Numbered from the stretch's first letter, positions 34,044-43,607 are shown. The stretch: 64,000 bases of DNA from Bradyrhizobium sp. BRP22 (GCF_020194175.1 NZ_JADYVX010000017.1:62001-126000), one strand, 5' to 3'. Notes: generated by a model not told the origin, from the sequence alone. Program-made: numbers and translations.

Positions 34044-34909
34044 GTCTCCGGCCTTTCGCCGACCGTCAGCTTGAACCGCACCGGCTCGCCGCCGCGCCGC
34101 ACCGCCACGTCCACGGTGGCGCCGACGCTGTCGGGCCCGAGCGCCCTGAGCAGCGCCCGCACGCCGGAAATCTTCTCGTCGTTCCAGCCGACGATCACGT
34201 CTCCCTGCCGGATGCCGGCGGCGGCCGAGGGGCCGGTCTTGTCGACGCTCATCACCATCGCGCCGATGCCGTCGTCGAGCTTGACCGGCTGCAGGCCGAG
34301 CCCGAGATAGCCGCGCGCGATCCGACCATAGGTTTCGAGCCGGCTTGCCACGCGCCCGATGGTCGCGGCCGGAATGACAAGGACGCGCCGCGCGCCGAGC
34401 ACGGCCATGCCGATGGCCTCGCCGGCGGCATTGAGTGCAAGCCCGCCCTCGTGACTGGATCTCAGTCGGACGTCGAGCTCGATGCGCGCATCGATGTCGC
34501 CGTCGCGCAGGCTCCGCCAGGGGCCGCCGACCAGCGATATCAGGCCAAGCGCCGCCGCGGGTACGCCACGCTCGGCGGCGACGACCAGGGCCAGCGATCC
34601 GAGTGCCGGCACTTCGGGTGAAAGCTTGATCGGCGCGAGGTTGGAGGTGTCGGTGCGCAACAATGCGATATCGGTGGTGTGATCGCGTCCGGCGATGGTC
34701 GCAGGACGCTCCGTTCCGTCGGCAAGCCTGATGATGACCTCGCCTTCTTCGGCCAGCGCCTCGTCGGCGGTGACGATCAGGCCCGCTTTCCAGACGAAGC
34801 CCGAGGCCCGCGAGCGATGCGAGTGCACGGAGACGACGGCAGGTGCGGCGCGGGCGACGATGTCGGCCATCGCGCTGGAGAATGTGGCGAGCACTGAGGG
34901 ATCGGACAT
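34040..34909 (-). CDS. HtrA/DegP-like protein with PDZ domain, catalytic triad lost
   Basis: A 289-residue trypsin-fold plus PDZ protein with no signal peptide. The usual catalytic His segment (TNNHVV) reads TADEAL (Glu50) and the nucleophile motif GNSGGP reads SHEGGL (Glu154); only the Asp region (TTDIALL, Asp80) is kept. It should therefore lack proteolytic activity and may act as a binding or sensing protein. PDZ follows (YLGLGLQPV...GPSAAAGIRQGDVIVGW). Translationally coupled to a LuxR-type regulator. Confidence 0.85.
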   Translation of the reverse strand: MSDPSVLATFSSAMADIVARAAPAVVSVHSHRSRASGFVWKAGLIVTADEALAEEGEVIIRLADGTERPATIAGRDHTTDIALLRTDTSNLAPIKLSPEVPALGSLALVVAAERGVPAAALGLISLVGGPWRSLRDGDIDARIELDVRLRSSHEGGLALNAAGEAIGMAVLGARRVLVIPAATIGRVASRLETYGRIARGYLGLGLQPVKLDDGIGAMVMSVDKTGPSAAAGIRQGDVIVGWNDEKISGVRALLRALGPDSVGATVDVAVRRGGEPVRFKLTVGERPET

Positions 34910-35091
34910 GGCAACACTCCGTTGAATTGTCCTTGATCTGGGCATGCTCCTGCGCCGTTGGAAACTGCCCGGGTGGGCAGGCGTCAACGGCCCGCCTCCA
35001 GGAGCGGTATCCTTCTTGCATCAGATGTGCATTGCGGCGCTCGAAACGAGGGCCCGGCTTCCCAATTCTCCTGCCTGACTGGAATTCTCTG

Positions 35092-36327
35092 ATGACTGAC
35101 CTCCTGATCCGAAACGCCCGTTTGCTCGGCCAGGGCGACACGCTTGCGGACATCGCGATTTCGGATGGCGTCATTGCCGAGATAGCGCCGCGCCTCGGCA
35201 GCGATGCCCGCCTGACATTGGATGCCGGCGGAAATCTGGTCACGCCGCCTTATGTCAACGCTCATCTGCATCTCTGCAAGGTGTGGACACTGCCGATGAT
35301 GTCGGAAGCGGCGCTCGAGGCCTATCACGGCGGCGGCATGAGCGAGGCGGCGAAGGCGATCGATCTCGCCGCCGCGGTGAAGGAAAAATACGATGCGTCC
35401 TGGATCATTCCGAACGCCAGGCGCGCGGTCGCACTGGCGGCGCTGCATGGCAATCTGCATATCCGTGCCTTTGCCGATGTCGACGCCAAGGCACGGCTTG
35501 AGGGCGTCAAGGCGCTGCTGACGGTCCGCGAGGAATTCCGCGGCATCGTCGATCTCCAGGTCGTGGCCTTCGCGCAGGACGGGCTTGCGCGCGAGCCCGG
35601 TGCCGACGTGTTGATGCGGGAAGCGATGGCGATAGGGGCCGATGTTGTCGGCGGCATTCCCTGGATCGAATCCAGTGCCGGCGACATGCAGGCCCACATC
35701 GATTTCTGTTTCGATCTTGCCGCCGAGTTCAACGCGGATATCTCGATGCTGCTCGACGATGTCGGCGATCCCGGCATGAAGACGCTGGAAGCGATGGCGC
35801 GCCAGGCGATCGCGCGCGGCTATCAGGGACGGGCGCTGGCGCATCATTGCCGCGCAATGTCGCTCTATCCCGAAGCCTATTTCGGCGAGTTGACCGAGCT
35901 GTTGCGGCAGGCGCGCGTCAGCATCGTCAGCGATCCCCACACCGGCCCGCTGCATGCGCGGGTCAAGCAGCTCCTGCAGCAGGGCGTCAACGTCTGCCTC
36001 GGCCAGGACGATATTTCCGATGCCTATTATCCATTCGGCCGGAACAACATGGCGGAGGTGGCGTTTCTCGCCGCGCATCTGTTGTGGATGACCAAGGAAC
36101 AGGAGATCAATACGCTCCATGATATGATCACGTCGCGACCGGCGGCAGCGATCAATCTGGCGAAGTACGGGATCGAGGCAGGATACCCCGCCAATCTCGT
36201 CGTGCTCGATCATCCTGACGTCACGAACGTGCTTCGCTTTCATGCCCCGCCTGCCGCCGTCATCAGCCACGGACGCATGGTTGATCTTGCGCATATGAGC
36301 GATCTGGCCCAAATCAAGCGGAGATGA
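35092..36327 (+). CDS. amidohydrolase, cytosine deaminase-like
   Basis: A 411-residue metal-dependent hydrolase of the CodA-like branch. The metal motif is NAHLHLCK, followed by HHCRAMS (His) and CLGQDDISDAYYP (Asp). The N- and C-terminal strands form the small beta domain typical of amidohydrolases. Substrates would be cyclic amidines or N-containing rings, but exact specificity is unknown. It is followed 28 bases later by a DOPA-dioxygenase-like gene, suggesting a small operon. Confidence 0.9.
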   Translation: MTDLLIRNARLLGQGDTLADIAISDGVIAEIAPRLGSDARLTLDAGGNLVTPPYVNAHLHLCKVWTLPMMSEAALEAYHGGGMSEAAKAIDLAAAVKEKYDASWIIPNARRAVALAALHGNLHIRAFADVDAKARLEGVKALLTVREEFRGIVDLQVVAFAQDGLAREPGADVLMREAMAIGADVVGGIPWIESSAGDMQAHIDFCFDLAAEFNADISMLLDDVGDPGMKTLEAMARQAIARGYQGRALAHHCRAMSLYPEAYFGELTELLRQARVSIVSDPHTGPLHARVKQLLQQGVNVCLGQDDISDAYYPFGRNNMAEVAFLAAHLLWMTKEQEINTLHDMITSRPAAAINLAKYGIEAGYPANLVVLDHPDVTNVLRFHAPPAAVISHGRMVDLAHMSDLAQIKRR

Positions 36328-36355
36328 AGATCGGGTCTTTCGAAGGTGAAGACGG

Positions 36356-36778
36356 ATGAGCGATTCGCAGCAAGATGGACCGCGGTCGATCGGCGAGATC
36401 GCGAGCTATCACGCCCACATCTACTATGATCCGGCAGCGACGCGGCCGGAGGCTGAGCGCCTGAGGACACGGATCGGCGAGCGCTTCCTGGTCACGCTCG
36501 GCCGATGGCACGATGTCAAGGTCGGGCCGCACGATCAGGCCATGTATCAGGTGGCTTTCGCGAGGGAGGTGTTTGCCGAGTTCGTGCCATGGCTGATGCT
36601 CAACCATGGCAGCCTCAGCATCCTCGTGCATCCGAACACGACCAATCCGCGCCGCGACCATCTGACGGATCCGCTCTGGATTGGTCGGCCGCTCGCCGTG
36701 CACGGCGAGAAGCTGCCCGAGGAGACCGAGCTCGAACTGGCGCCCGCACCGAATACGACGCCGCATCTGCGGCCGTGA
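36356..36778 (+). CDS. DOPA 4,5-dioxygenase family protein
   Basis: A 140-residue protein with the family pattern SYHAHIYYDP near the N-terminus, the central WHDVKVGPHDQAMYQV and NHGSLSILVHPNT (candidate metal-binding His residues). In plants and fungi the family cleaves DOPA; bacterial members are mostly uncharacterised. Same strand as the amidohydrolase and probably co-transcribed. Confidence 0.87.
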   Translation: MSDSQQDGPRSIGEIASYHAHIYYDPAATRPEAERLRTRIGERFLVTLGRWHDVKVGPHDQAMYQVAFAREVFAEFVPWLMLNHGSLSILVHPNTTNPRRDHLTDPLWIGRPLAVHGEKLPEETELELAPAPNTTPHLRP

Positions 36779-36788
36779 TTCCTCCTTA

Positions 36789-36865
36789 CGTCATTGCCGG
36801 CGCAGCGAGCAATCCATGGTGCTGCTTGTGGAAAGATGGATTGCTTCGCTCCGTTCGCAATGACG
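36789..36865. repeat. interrupted inverted repeat (CGTCATTGC...GCAATGACG)
   Basis: The outer arms CGTCATTGC/GCAATGACG and inner arms GCAATCCAT/ATGGATTGC match exactly, with an imperfect middle and an 18-base loop. Located between the DOPA-dioxygenase-like gene and the convergent MarR gene. Typical of the short palindromic repeats scattered in related genomes; may end both transcripts. Confidence 0.65.
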
Positions 36866-36915
36866 AGCGGAGATAGCGTGGCAACTGGGCAATCTGTGAG
36901 TGCGGCCGACTCAAT

Positions 36916-37425
36916 TCAATTCGCGCTGTCGATCAGGCTTTCGAGCAGCCGCTTCAATTCGTTGGTGGACTTGTTGCCGTAGTTCTCGACGATATGCGCT
37001 TCCTGGCTCATCGCCAGCGAGTTCAATCGCTGGCACAGGATCTTTCCGCGCTCGGAGCAGAACATCAGCACCTTGCGACGGTCCTTGGGATCCTGGACGC
37101 GGTAGACGAGGGCGTCGGACACCATGCGGTCGACGATCTTCGTCAGCGTCGGATGGTTGAGCAGCACGGCTTCCGCAAGCTCGCCCATCGAACGTCCGTT
37201 GCCATCGGACAGGACCTTCAGGATTCGCCACTGCTCGACCGGCACACCCTCCTTGGCCAGACGCATTTCAAGTTGCCGGTTGATTTCCCGGTTGGCTTGC
37301 GCGAGCAGGTAAGCGAGGTGTTCGTTAAGGGGAGTATCTTGGCTTGGCGGTTTGGCCACGATGGAAGACTTTGTTTTGACCCTGGTGAGCGAATGACTTG
37401 CGCTGATTGCCCGTTCTATATGCAT
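36916..37425 (-). CDS. MarR-family transcriptional regulator
   Basis: A 169-residue winged-helix regulator: EQWRILKVLSDGNGRSMGELAEAVLLNHPTLTKIVDRM is the DNA-binding region, followed by a wing with DPKDRRKVLMF. The ATG chosen has no good ribosome site, so the N-terminus is uncertain; the conserved domain begins about 25 residues later. It is divergent from the amide-uptake genes and probably represses them in the absence of ligand. Confidence 0.9.
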   Translation of the reverse strand: MHIERAISASHSLTRVKTKSSIVAKPPSQDTPLNEHLAYLLAQANREINRQLEMRLAKEGVPVEQWRILKVLSDGNGRSMGELAEAVLLNHPTLTKIVDRMVSDALVYRVQDPKDRRKVLMFCSERGKILCQRLNSLAMSQEAHIVENYGNKSTNELKRLLESLIDSAN

Positions 37426-37433
37426 GCCAATTG

Positions 37434-37445
37434 TTGAACTTTCAA
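37434..37445. promoter_or_regulatory. palindrome TTGAA-CT-TTCAA, candidate MarR operator
   Basis: Perfect 5-bp half-sites with a 2-base centre, 9 bases upstream of the MarR start and about 100 bases from the divergent binding-protein gene. Size and A/T-rich symmetry suit a MarR dimer. Autoregulation and control of the divergent operon are inferred. Confidence 0.4.
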
Positions 37446-37542
37446 TATTTTCGCCTAGGATATTTGTCGAACGGGTGGAAACCGGCGGCGGGCGCACCGA
37501 TGCGCCCTGCGACAAGGGGCGAAGTGTCGGACAGGAGTGGGC

Positions 37543-38721
37543 GTGCTCTCAACAGTCAGCGTCAACAGCGGCGGCGCCCCCATGCCGCCCTTCATGTTCA
37601 AAGGCCTTTCGGCGCCGACGATCGACCCGTCCTGGCATCCTGCTGATGTCGGTTTCAGCAAGCGAGGCGGCGCACATAACAAGCTGCGGGTAGCGAACTT
37701 CCTCACCTTCTCCGGTTCGCCCGGCATCTGGGGGCCCGCCACCACCAACGCGGTGTTGCTCGCGGTCTCCGAAATCAACCGTCGTGGCGGCATCCTGGGC
37801 CGCGAGATCGAATTGACCATGCTGGATGCGGGGGGCCCGATCGACGACGTCGTGCGCCGCGCCGCAGAGGCGGTCGCACTCGACGAAGTCGACGTGATCA
37901 TGGGCTCGCATATCAGCGCAGTCCGCGTCGCGCTGCGCAAGGTCACCGGCGGCCGGGTGCCCTATATCTACACGCCGGTCTACGAAGGCGGCGAGCGCAC
38001 GCCGGGCGTGATGGCGATCGGCGAGACGCCGCGCTGGCAGAGCCGTCCGGCGATCCGCTGGCTCGCCGATGTCAAGAAGGCCTCGCGCTGGTATCTGATC
38101 GGTAGCGACTATGTCTGGCCGTGGCAGTCGCATCGCGCGGTGAAGAAATATATCGCCGAGTCCGGCGGGCAGGTGGTGGGCGAGGAGTTCGTCCCCGTTG
38201 GCGAGGACAATCATTCCGCGCATCTCGCGCGCATCCGCGCCGCGCGCCCGGATGTCGTGCTGATCTCGCTGATCGGCACCGACAGCATCACCTTCAACCG
38301 CGCCTTCGCCGAGAGCGGCCTGGCGGCAACGACGCTCAGATTGGCCGGCGCGATGGATGAGACCGTGCTGCTCGGTATCGGCGCCGACAACACCGAGAAC
38401 CTGTTCTGCGCTTCCGGCTATTTCATCGGCGTCGGCTCGCGCGCCAACGATGATTTCCTCAGCCAGTATCACGCCATGTTCGGCCCCACCGCGCCGCCGA
38501 TCGGCTCGGTGGCCCAATCCAACTACGAGGGTCTGCGCTTCCTGCAAGCGGCTGCCGAGCGCGCTGGCTCGCTGGCGTTCAAGCCGCTGCTCACCGCGGG
38601 CCGCAACATCGTCTATACCGGCGCGCGCGGGCCGATCACCATCCGCAACGGCCGCGCCGAGATGCCGATGTATCTCGCCGAAGCAGACGGCCTCGATTTC
38701 AAGCTGATCAAGACGATCTGA
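37543..38721 (+). CDS. Liv-type binding-protein fold without signal peptide (AmiC-like)
   Basis: A 392-residue type I periplasmic-binding fold (LRVANFLTFSGSPGIWGPATTNAVLLAVSEIN, then ILGREIELTMLDAGG), close to amide/urea binding proteins and to AmiC. No signal peptide is visible, so it may be a cytoplasmic amide sensor rather than transporter cargo binder. GTG start chosen because AGGAG lies five bases upstream; a GTG two codons earlier is too close to that site. It heads the operon with amidase and the Liv-type transporter, divergent from MarR. Confidence 0.85.
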   Translation: MLSTVSVNSGGAPMPPFMFKGLSAPTIDPSWHPADVGFSKRGGAHNKLRVANFLTFSGSPGIWGPATTNAVLLAVSEINRRGGILGREIELTMLDAGGPIDDVVRRAAEAVALDEVDVIMGSHISAVRVALRKVTGGRVPYIYTPVYEGGERTPGVMAIGETPRWQSRPAIRWLADVKKASRWYLIGSDYVWPWQSHRAVKKYIAESGGQVVGEEFVPVGEDNHSAHLARIRAARPDVVLISLIGTDSITFNRAFAESGLAATTLRLAGAMDETVLLGIGADNTENLFCASGYFIGVGSRANDDFLSQYHAMFGPTAPPIGSVAQSNYEGLRFLQAAAERAGSLAFKPLLTAGRNIVYTGARGPITIRNGRAEMPMYLAEADGLDFKLIKTI

Positions 38722-38873
38722 CGCACGGAAGGAGTGGCGCCTGCACGCGCTTCTGCAAAATAATTCTTGAAAAGGAAAATATTTCCGTCTGTAATACCTC
38801 GGCGGCTTCAGGTGAGACCGCGTTCTCGCATGCGCTCGGCCGCGCCAATCATCAAGCTTCCAGGGAGAGTGTC

Positions 38874-40388
38874 TTGTCCGTCGTGCTTCCGACCCCAACG
38901 CAACTTCGCGCGGTCGCCGCGCAATGCGGCCTCGCGCTTTCAGACGAAGACGTCGCTTCGTTCCGCGGGCTGATGCAGAGCTCGGTCGACGCCTACAACC
39001 TCGTCGCCTCGATGCCCGACGAGGTGCCTCCGGTAAAATACCCGCGCACGCCCGGCTATCGGCCGAGCCCTGAGGAGAATCCGCGCAACGCCTGGTACCG
39101 CAAGGCAACGGTAAAGGGCGCAGACTCCGGCAAGCTGAAGGGCAAGAAGGTCGCCCTGAAGGACAACATCATGCTGGCCGGCGTGCCCATGATGAACGGC
39201 TCGGCGACACTCGAGGGCTATGTTCCCGATTTCGACGCGACGATCGTGACGCGCATGCTGGATGCCGGCGCGGAGATCGCCGGCAAGGTGCATTGCGAAT
39301 CCTTCTGCATCTCCGGCGGCAGCCACACCAATTCCACCGGGGCGGTGCATAACCCCCACAAGATGGGCTATTCGGCCGGCGGATCGTCGTCGGGCAGCGG
39401 CGTCGTGGTGGCGCTTGGCGAGGTCGACATGGCGATCGGCGGCGACCAGGGCGGCTCGATCCGCATGCCGTCGTCGTTCTGCGGCACCTACGGCATGAAG
39501 CCGACCTGGGGGCTCGTGCCCTACACTGGCGTGATGCCGATCGAGATCTTCGTCGATCACACCGGGCCGATGACGGCGACGGTGGAAGACAATGCGTTGC
39601 TGCTCGAAGTGCTCGCCGGCGACGACGGCTACGATCCCCGCATCAAGGCGCCGAAGGTTGATGAATACACCAAGGCGCTCAGCCAGGGCGTGAAGGGATT
39701 GAAGATCGCCGTGCTCAAGGAAGGGTTTGAGCAGGCCGGAGCCGAGCCCGCGGTGAATGAAAGCGTCCGCGAGGCGGCGAAGCGCTTCAAGGATCTCGGT
39801 GCCTCCGTCAGCGACGTCTCCATCCCGATGCATCTGCTCGGTCCCGCGATCTGGATGCCGATCGGCACCGAGGGCATGACGCAGACCATGATGTATGGTG
39901 ACGGCTATGGCCTCAGCCGATCCGATCTCTATTCGACCTCGCTGATGGATTTCCATCGCGGCTGGCGACGGCAGGCGGATTCGCTTTCGGAAACCACCAA
40001 GCTGTTGCTGCTGTTCGGCACCTACATCAACAACACCTTCGGCCCGCGCTATTACGGCAAGGCGGTGAACATCTCGCGCCGGCTGACAGCCGCCTATGAC
40101 GCGGTATTCAAGGACTATGACCTGCTGCTGCTGCCGACGACGCCGATGAAGGCGCCGCCGCTGCCGCCCGCGAATGCGAGCCGCGAGGACTATGTGGCGC
40201 GTGCGCTGGAGATGATCTCCAACACCGCGCCGTTCGACATCACCCATCATCCGGCGATGTCGCTGCCGTGCGGCATGGTCGATGGCCTGCCGGTCGGGCT
40301 GATGCTGGTCGGCCGCCACTTCGAGGAGTCGACCATCTACCGCGCCGCGCACGCTTTCGAGAAGTCCGGCGACTGGAAGAAGATGTGA
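38874..40388 (+). CDS. amidase (amidase-signature family)
   Basis: A 504-residue amidase hydrolysing a carboxamide to acid and ammonia. The Ser-Ser-Lys triad region is visible: Lys in VALKDNIM, then YSAGGSSSGSG and GGDQGGSIRMPSS. The TTG start is supported by AGGGAGAG placed 7-8 bases upstream. Enclosed between a binding protein and transporter genes of the amide/urea type, so it probably hydrolyses the imported amide. Confidence 0.93.
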   Translation: MSVVLPTPTQLRAVAAQCGLALSDEDVASFRGLMQSSVDAYNLVASMPDEVPPVKYPRTPGYRPSPEENPRNAWYRKATVKGADSGKLKGKKVALKDNIMLAGVPMMNGSATLEGYVPDFDATIVTRMLDAGAEIAGKVHCESFCISGGSHTNSTGAVHNPHKMGYSAGGSSSGSGVVVALGEVDMAIGGDQGGSIRMPSSFCGTYGMKPTWGLVPYTGVMPIEIFVDHTGPMTATVEDNALLLEVLAGDDGYDPRIKAPKVDEYTKALSQGVKGLKIAVLKEGFEQAGAEPAVNESVREAAKRFKDLGASVSDVSIPMHLLGPAIWMPIGTEGMTQTMMYGDGYGLSRSDLYSTSLMDFHRGWRRQADSLSETTKLLLLFGTYINNTFGPRYYGKAVNISRRLTAAYDAVFKDYDLLLLPTTPMKAPPLPPANASREDYVARALEMISNTAPFDITHHPAMSLPCGMVDGLPVGLMLVGRHFEESTIYRAAHAFEKSGDWKKM

Positions 40389-40424
40389 GGAGGCCCGCGT
40401 TGCACTTCGGCCGGATCGCGATGC

Positions 40425-41282
40425 ATGGGTAGTGCATTCGTCGCCGCTTTCGAAATCCTGAGCTTCGGCGCGATCATCGTCCTGGTCGTGCTGGGGCTCG
40501 GGATCATCGCCAGCATGATGGGGATCTTCAACTTTGCCCAGGGCGAGTTCGTCCTGCTGGGAGCCTACATCACTTATCTCGCCTACAGCCATGGCATCCC
40601 GGTCTGGGTCGGCATGGCGGCCGCGCCGTTCCTGGTCGGTGCGCTCGGCTTCGTGCTCGAGGCGCTGATCATCCGGCGCTTCTACGCAGCGCCGATCGTC
40701 GCGATGCTCGGCACCTATGCGCTCGGCCTGATCATCCGCGAATGCGTGCGCGGCCTGATCGGCGGGCTCTATCTCTCGGTGCCTGAGCCGATCGGCGGCT
40801 CGATCGATCTCGGCACCGTCCATATCTCGGCATGGCGCTTCACCATCATCGTGGTCACCATTCTGGTGATGATCGGCTGCTATTTCCTGCTGTCGCGCAC
40901 CACCTTCGGTCTGCGCGTGCGCGCCACGCTGGAGAATCCGGCGCTTGCCCGGGCCTCGGGCATTTCCACTGCCGCGATGTACGGCACCACCTTTGCCTTC
41001 GGTGCGGCGCTTGCGGGCTTGGCCGGCGCGCTGCTGGTGCCGGTATTCAGCCTGTTCGCCGATCTCGGCATCCGCTTTCTGATCCAGGGCTTTGTCGCGG
41101 TCATGGTCGGCGGCGTAGGCTCGTTCATCGGCCCCGTCGCGGGCGCGGCGGTGATCGGCACGCTGAGCGCGGCGCTGCCGTGGGTGATGGCGCCCGTGAT
41201 CGCCGACATCCTCGTCTTCGTGCTTGCCATCGTCTTCATCAAATTCCGGCCGCAAGGCCTGCTTTCGGGAAAAGGGGTCTAG
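40425..41282 (+). CDS. branched-chain/urea-amide ABC transporter permease (LivH/UrtB-like)
   Basis: A 285-residue inner-membrane permease with about eight hydrophobic segments and the LivH-type opening GIIASMMGIFNFAQGEF. The conserved cytoplasmic loop is ENPALARASGISTAAMYGTTFAFGA. Second transmembrane partner is the LivM-like protein encoded two genes later. Confidence 0.92.
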   Translation: MGSAFVAAFEILSFGAIIVLVVLGLGIIASMMGIFNFAQGEFVLLGAYITYLAYSHGIPVWVGMAAAPFLVGALGFVLEALIIRRFYAAPIVAMLGTYALGLIIRECVRGLIGGLYLSVPEPIGGSIDLGTVHISAWRFTIIVVTILVMIGCYFLLSRTTFGLRVRATLENPALARASGISTAAMYGTTFAFGAALAGLAGALLVPVFSLFADLGIRFLIQGFVAVMVGGVGSFIGPVAGAAVIGTLSAALPWVMAPVIADILVFVLAIVFIKFRPQGLLSGKGV

Positions 41283-41284
41283 TC

Positions 41285-42505
41285 ATGCGTAGCGATCATT
41301 TGAAGTTGAGCCGGCGTCGGTTCCTGCAGAACTTTGCCTTTGCCTCCACCGCGATCGCGACCGGCGTGGGAAGCTGGGTGATCCGTCCCGAATGGGCCAA
41401 TGCCGCCGAAGGTCCGATCAAGGTCGGCATCGCCACCGACCTCACCGGGCCGATCGCCTATGCCGGAAATGCCGACGCCAATACGGCCAAGATGGTGGTC
41501 AAGGAGATCAACGACGCCGGCGGCCTGCTCGGCCGTCCCATCGAGCTGTTCATCGAGGACACTGCGTCCAATGAGTCGGTCGCGGTCGGCAATGTCCGCA
41601 AGCTGATCCAGCGCGACAAGGTCGATCTCGTGCTCGGCGGCATCACGAGCTCGATGCGCAACGCGATCAAGGACCCGATCGTCGCCCGCGGCAAGACGCT
41701 CTACATCTATCCGCAGCTCTACGAGGGCAAGGAGTGCACGCCCTATCTGTTCTGCACCGGGCCGACGCCGGCACAGCAATGCGACGAGTTCATCCCCTGG
41801 CTGATCAAGAACGGCGGCAAGCGCTTCGCGCTGCCGAGCGCCAATTACGTCTGGCCGCACACCCTGAACGTCTATGCCCGCAAGGTGATCGAGGCCAATG
41901 GCGGCGAGGTGATCTTCGAGGAATATTACCCGCTCGACCAGGTCGATTTCAGCGCCACCGTCAACCGCGTCATCTCCAACAAGGTCGACGTCGTCTTCAA
42001 CACGGTGATCCCGCCCGGCGTCGGGCCGTTCTTCAAGCAGCTTTATGAGGCCGGTTTCCTGAAGAATGGCGGCCGATTGTCCTGCGTCTACTATGACGAG
42101 AACACGCTCAACATCAACCAGGCCAACGAGATCGAGGGACTCGCGAGCTGTCTCGATTATTTCAAGGCGCTGACCAAGGACGATCCGGTCAGCGCCAAGA
42201 TCCAGGCGAGCTATGAGAAGGATTTCCCCGGCAATTTCCTGTTCGCCGCCGGCAGCGCTGCGACCGGAACCTATCGCGGGCTAAAGCTGTGGGCGGCCGC
42301 CGTGAAGGAGGCCGGCAAGATCGATCGCGATTCCGTTGCGGCGGCCCTCGATCACGCCAAGATCGCGGAAGGGCCGGGCGGTCCGGCCGAGATGGTGCCG
42401 GGGAAGCGGCACTGCAAGATGAACATGTACACGGCCGTCGCCAAAAGCGGCGTGTACGAGATCGTGGCCCGCAGCAGCGGGCTGGTCGATCCCAAGGAAT
42501 GCTGA
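41285..42505 (+). CDS. Tat-exported ABC substrate-binding protein (urea/amide type)
   Basis: A 406-residue periplasmic receptor. A twin-arginine signal (SRRRFLQNFAF) and cleavage near WANA precede IKVGIATDLTGPIAYAG and a type I binding fold resembling UrtA/FmdD. Its ATG is 2 bases after the permease stop. It is the transporter's true binding protein, in contrast to the signal-less paralogue at the start of the locus. Confidence 0.92.
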   Translation: MRSDHLKLSRRRFLQNFAFASTAIATGVGSWVIRPEWANAAEGPIKVGIATDLTGPIAYAGNADANTAKMVVKEINDAGGLLGRPIELFIEDTASNESVAVGNVRKLIQRDKVDLVLGGITSSMRNAIKDPIVARGKTLYIYPQLYEGKECTPYLFCTGPTPAQQCDEFIPWLIKNGGKRFALPSANYVWPHTLNVYARKVIEANGGEVIFEEYYPLDQVDFSATVNRVISNKVDVVFNTVIPPGVGPFFKQLYEAGFLKNGGRLSCVYYDENTLNINQANEIEGLASCLDYFKALTKDDPVSAKIQASYEKDFPGNFLFAAGSAATGTYRGLKLWAAAVKEAGKIDRDSVAAALDHAKIAEGPGGPAEMVPGKRHCKMNMYTAVAKSGVYEIVARSSGLVDPKEC

Positions 42506-42512
42506 GCGAAGA

Positions 42513-43607
42513 ATGGGCGCAACCGAGCAGGCGGTTCGTACGGGGATCGACGAACAGCCGGACATCTCGAAAACTGAGCGCGGCGCCACCGCGGCGCCGA
42601 CGTCACGGGTCGCGATGCCGCGCAGGGTCCTGCCGATCGTCGAAATCCTGGTGCTGCTGGTCGCGGTCTTCCTGCCATTGGTGCTGCAGGACTACCTGAC
42701 CGTGTTCGCCACCCGCGTCATCATCCTGGCGCTGTTCGCGCTGTCGTTCGACCTCGTCTGGGGCTATGCCGGCATCATGAGCTTTGGCCAGGCCCTGTTC
42801 TTCGGCTCGGCCGGCTACGGCGTGGCGCTGCTGGCGCGCGACCTCAACGTCACTTCGATCTTCCTGGTGCTGCCCGCGGCGATGCTGATCGGGCTGATAT
42901 TCTCGCTCCTGCTCGGCGGCTTCCTGTTGCTCGGCCGCAACCCGTCGAGCATGATCTTCGTCGCGCTCGGCACGCTCACCGGATCCTATGCCGCCGATCG
43001 CCTGGCGCGCGGCTGGTATTATCTCGGCGGCCAGAACGGCATTCCCTCGATTCCGCCGATGTCGCTCGGGAGCACCGATATTACGGAGGGGCCGGTCTAT
43101 TACTATCTCGCGCTCGGCATTCTCCTGGTCGTCTATCTGCTGTGTCGTTTCCTGGTGCGCTCGCAATTCGGTCTTGCGCTCGCGGGGCTCCGTGAGAACG
43201 AGCAGCGCATCGCCTTCTTCGGCTACAAGGCGCAGCATCTGAAGGCGATCGTCTTTGCCGTCGGCGGCGCCATTGCGGGCCTCGCCGGCGGGCTCTATGC
43301 GTTTCACGAGGGGTTCGTCTGGCCCAACATGCTGGGCGTCGTGATCTCGACCCAGGTCGTGCTCTATGTGCTGTTCGGCGGATCGGGCACGTTGATCGGC
43401 GCCGTCATCGGCACCGTGATCATCGAAGGCGTCAGCTTCTGGCTGTCGGACAATTACCGCGACATCTGGCCGATCCTCCTCGGCGTGTTGCTGCTCCTGG
43501 TGATCCTGTTCCGTCCGCTCGGCCTGATCAGCTTCGTGCTTGGCGAACGCGAGCGCGTCGGCAGCTTCGGCGGCAAGGCGAAGGGACGCAGCCATGCCGC
43601 TCCTTGA
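42513..43607 (+). CDS. branched-chain/urea-amide ABC transporter permease (LivM/UrtC-like)
   Basis: A 364-residue permease with a ~40-residue polar N-terminus, then about ten hydrophobic segments and the LivM-type region FDLVWGYAGIMSFGQALFFG. Its 3' end overlaps the next ATPase gene by 14 bases. Confidence 0.92.
   Translation: MGATEQAVRTGIDEQPDISKTERGATAAPTSRVAMPRRVLPIVEILVLLVAVFLPLVLQDYLTVFATRVIILALFALSFDLVWGYAGIMSFGQALFFGSAGYGVALLARDLNVTSIFLVLPAAMLIGLIFSLLLGGFLLLGRNPSSMIFVALGTLTGSYAADRLARGWYYLGGQNGIPSIPPMSLGSTDITEGPVYYYLALGILLVVYLLCRFLVRSQFGLALAGLRENEQRIAFFGYKAQHLKAIVFAVGGAIAGLAGGLYAFHEGFVWPNMLGVVISTQVVLYVLFGGSGTLIGAVIGTVIIEGVSFWLSDNYRDIWPILLGVLLLLVILFRPLGLISFVLGERERVGSFGGKAKGRSHAAP

Noticed and set aside
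34046..35243. Upstream extension of the LuxR-type gene to a 524-codon protein
   Set aside because: The extension lies in another frame of the HtrA-like gene and has Arg-rich noise composition; the GTG at 34,043 with stop-start overlap is the sensible start.
38940..41255. 771-codon minus-strand frame opposite the amidase and LivH-like genes
   Set aside because: Highly charged repetitive composition and complete overlap with conserved genes; a GC shadow.
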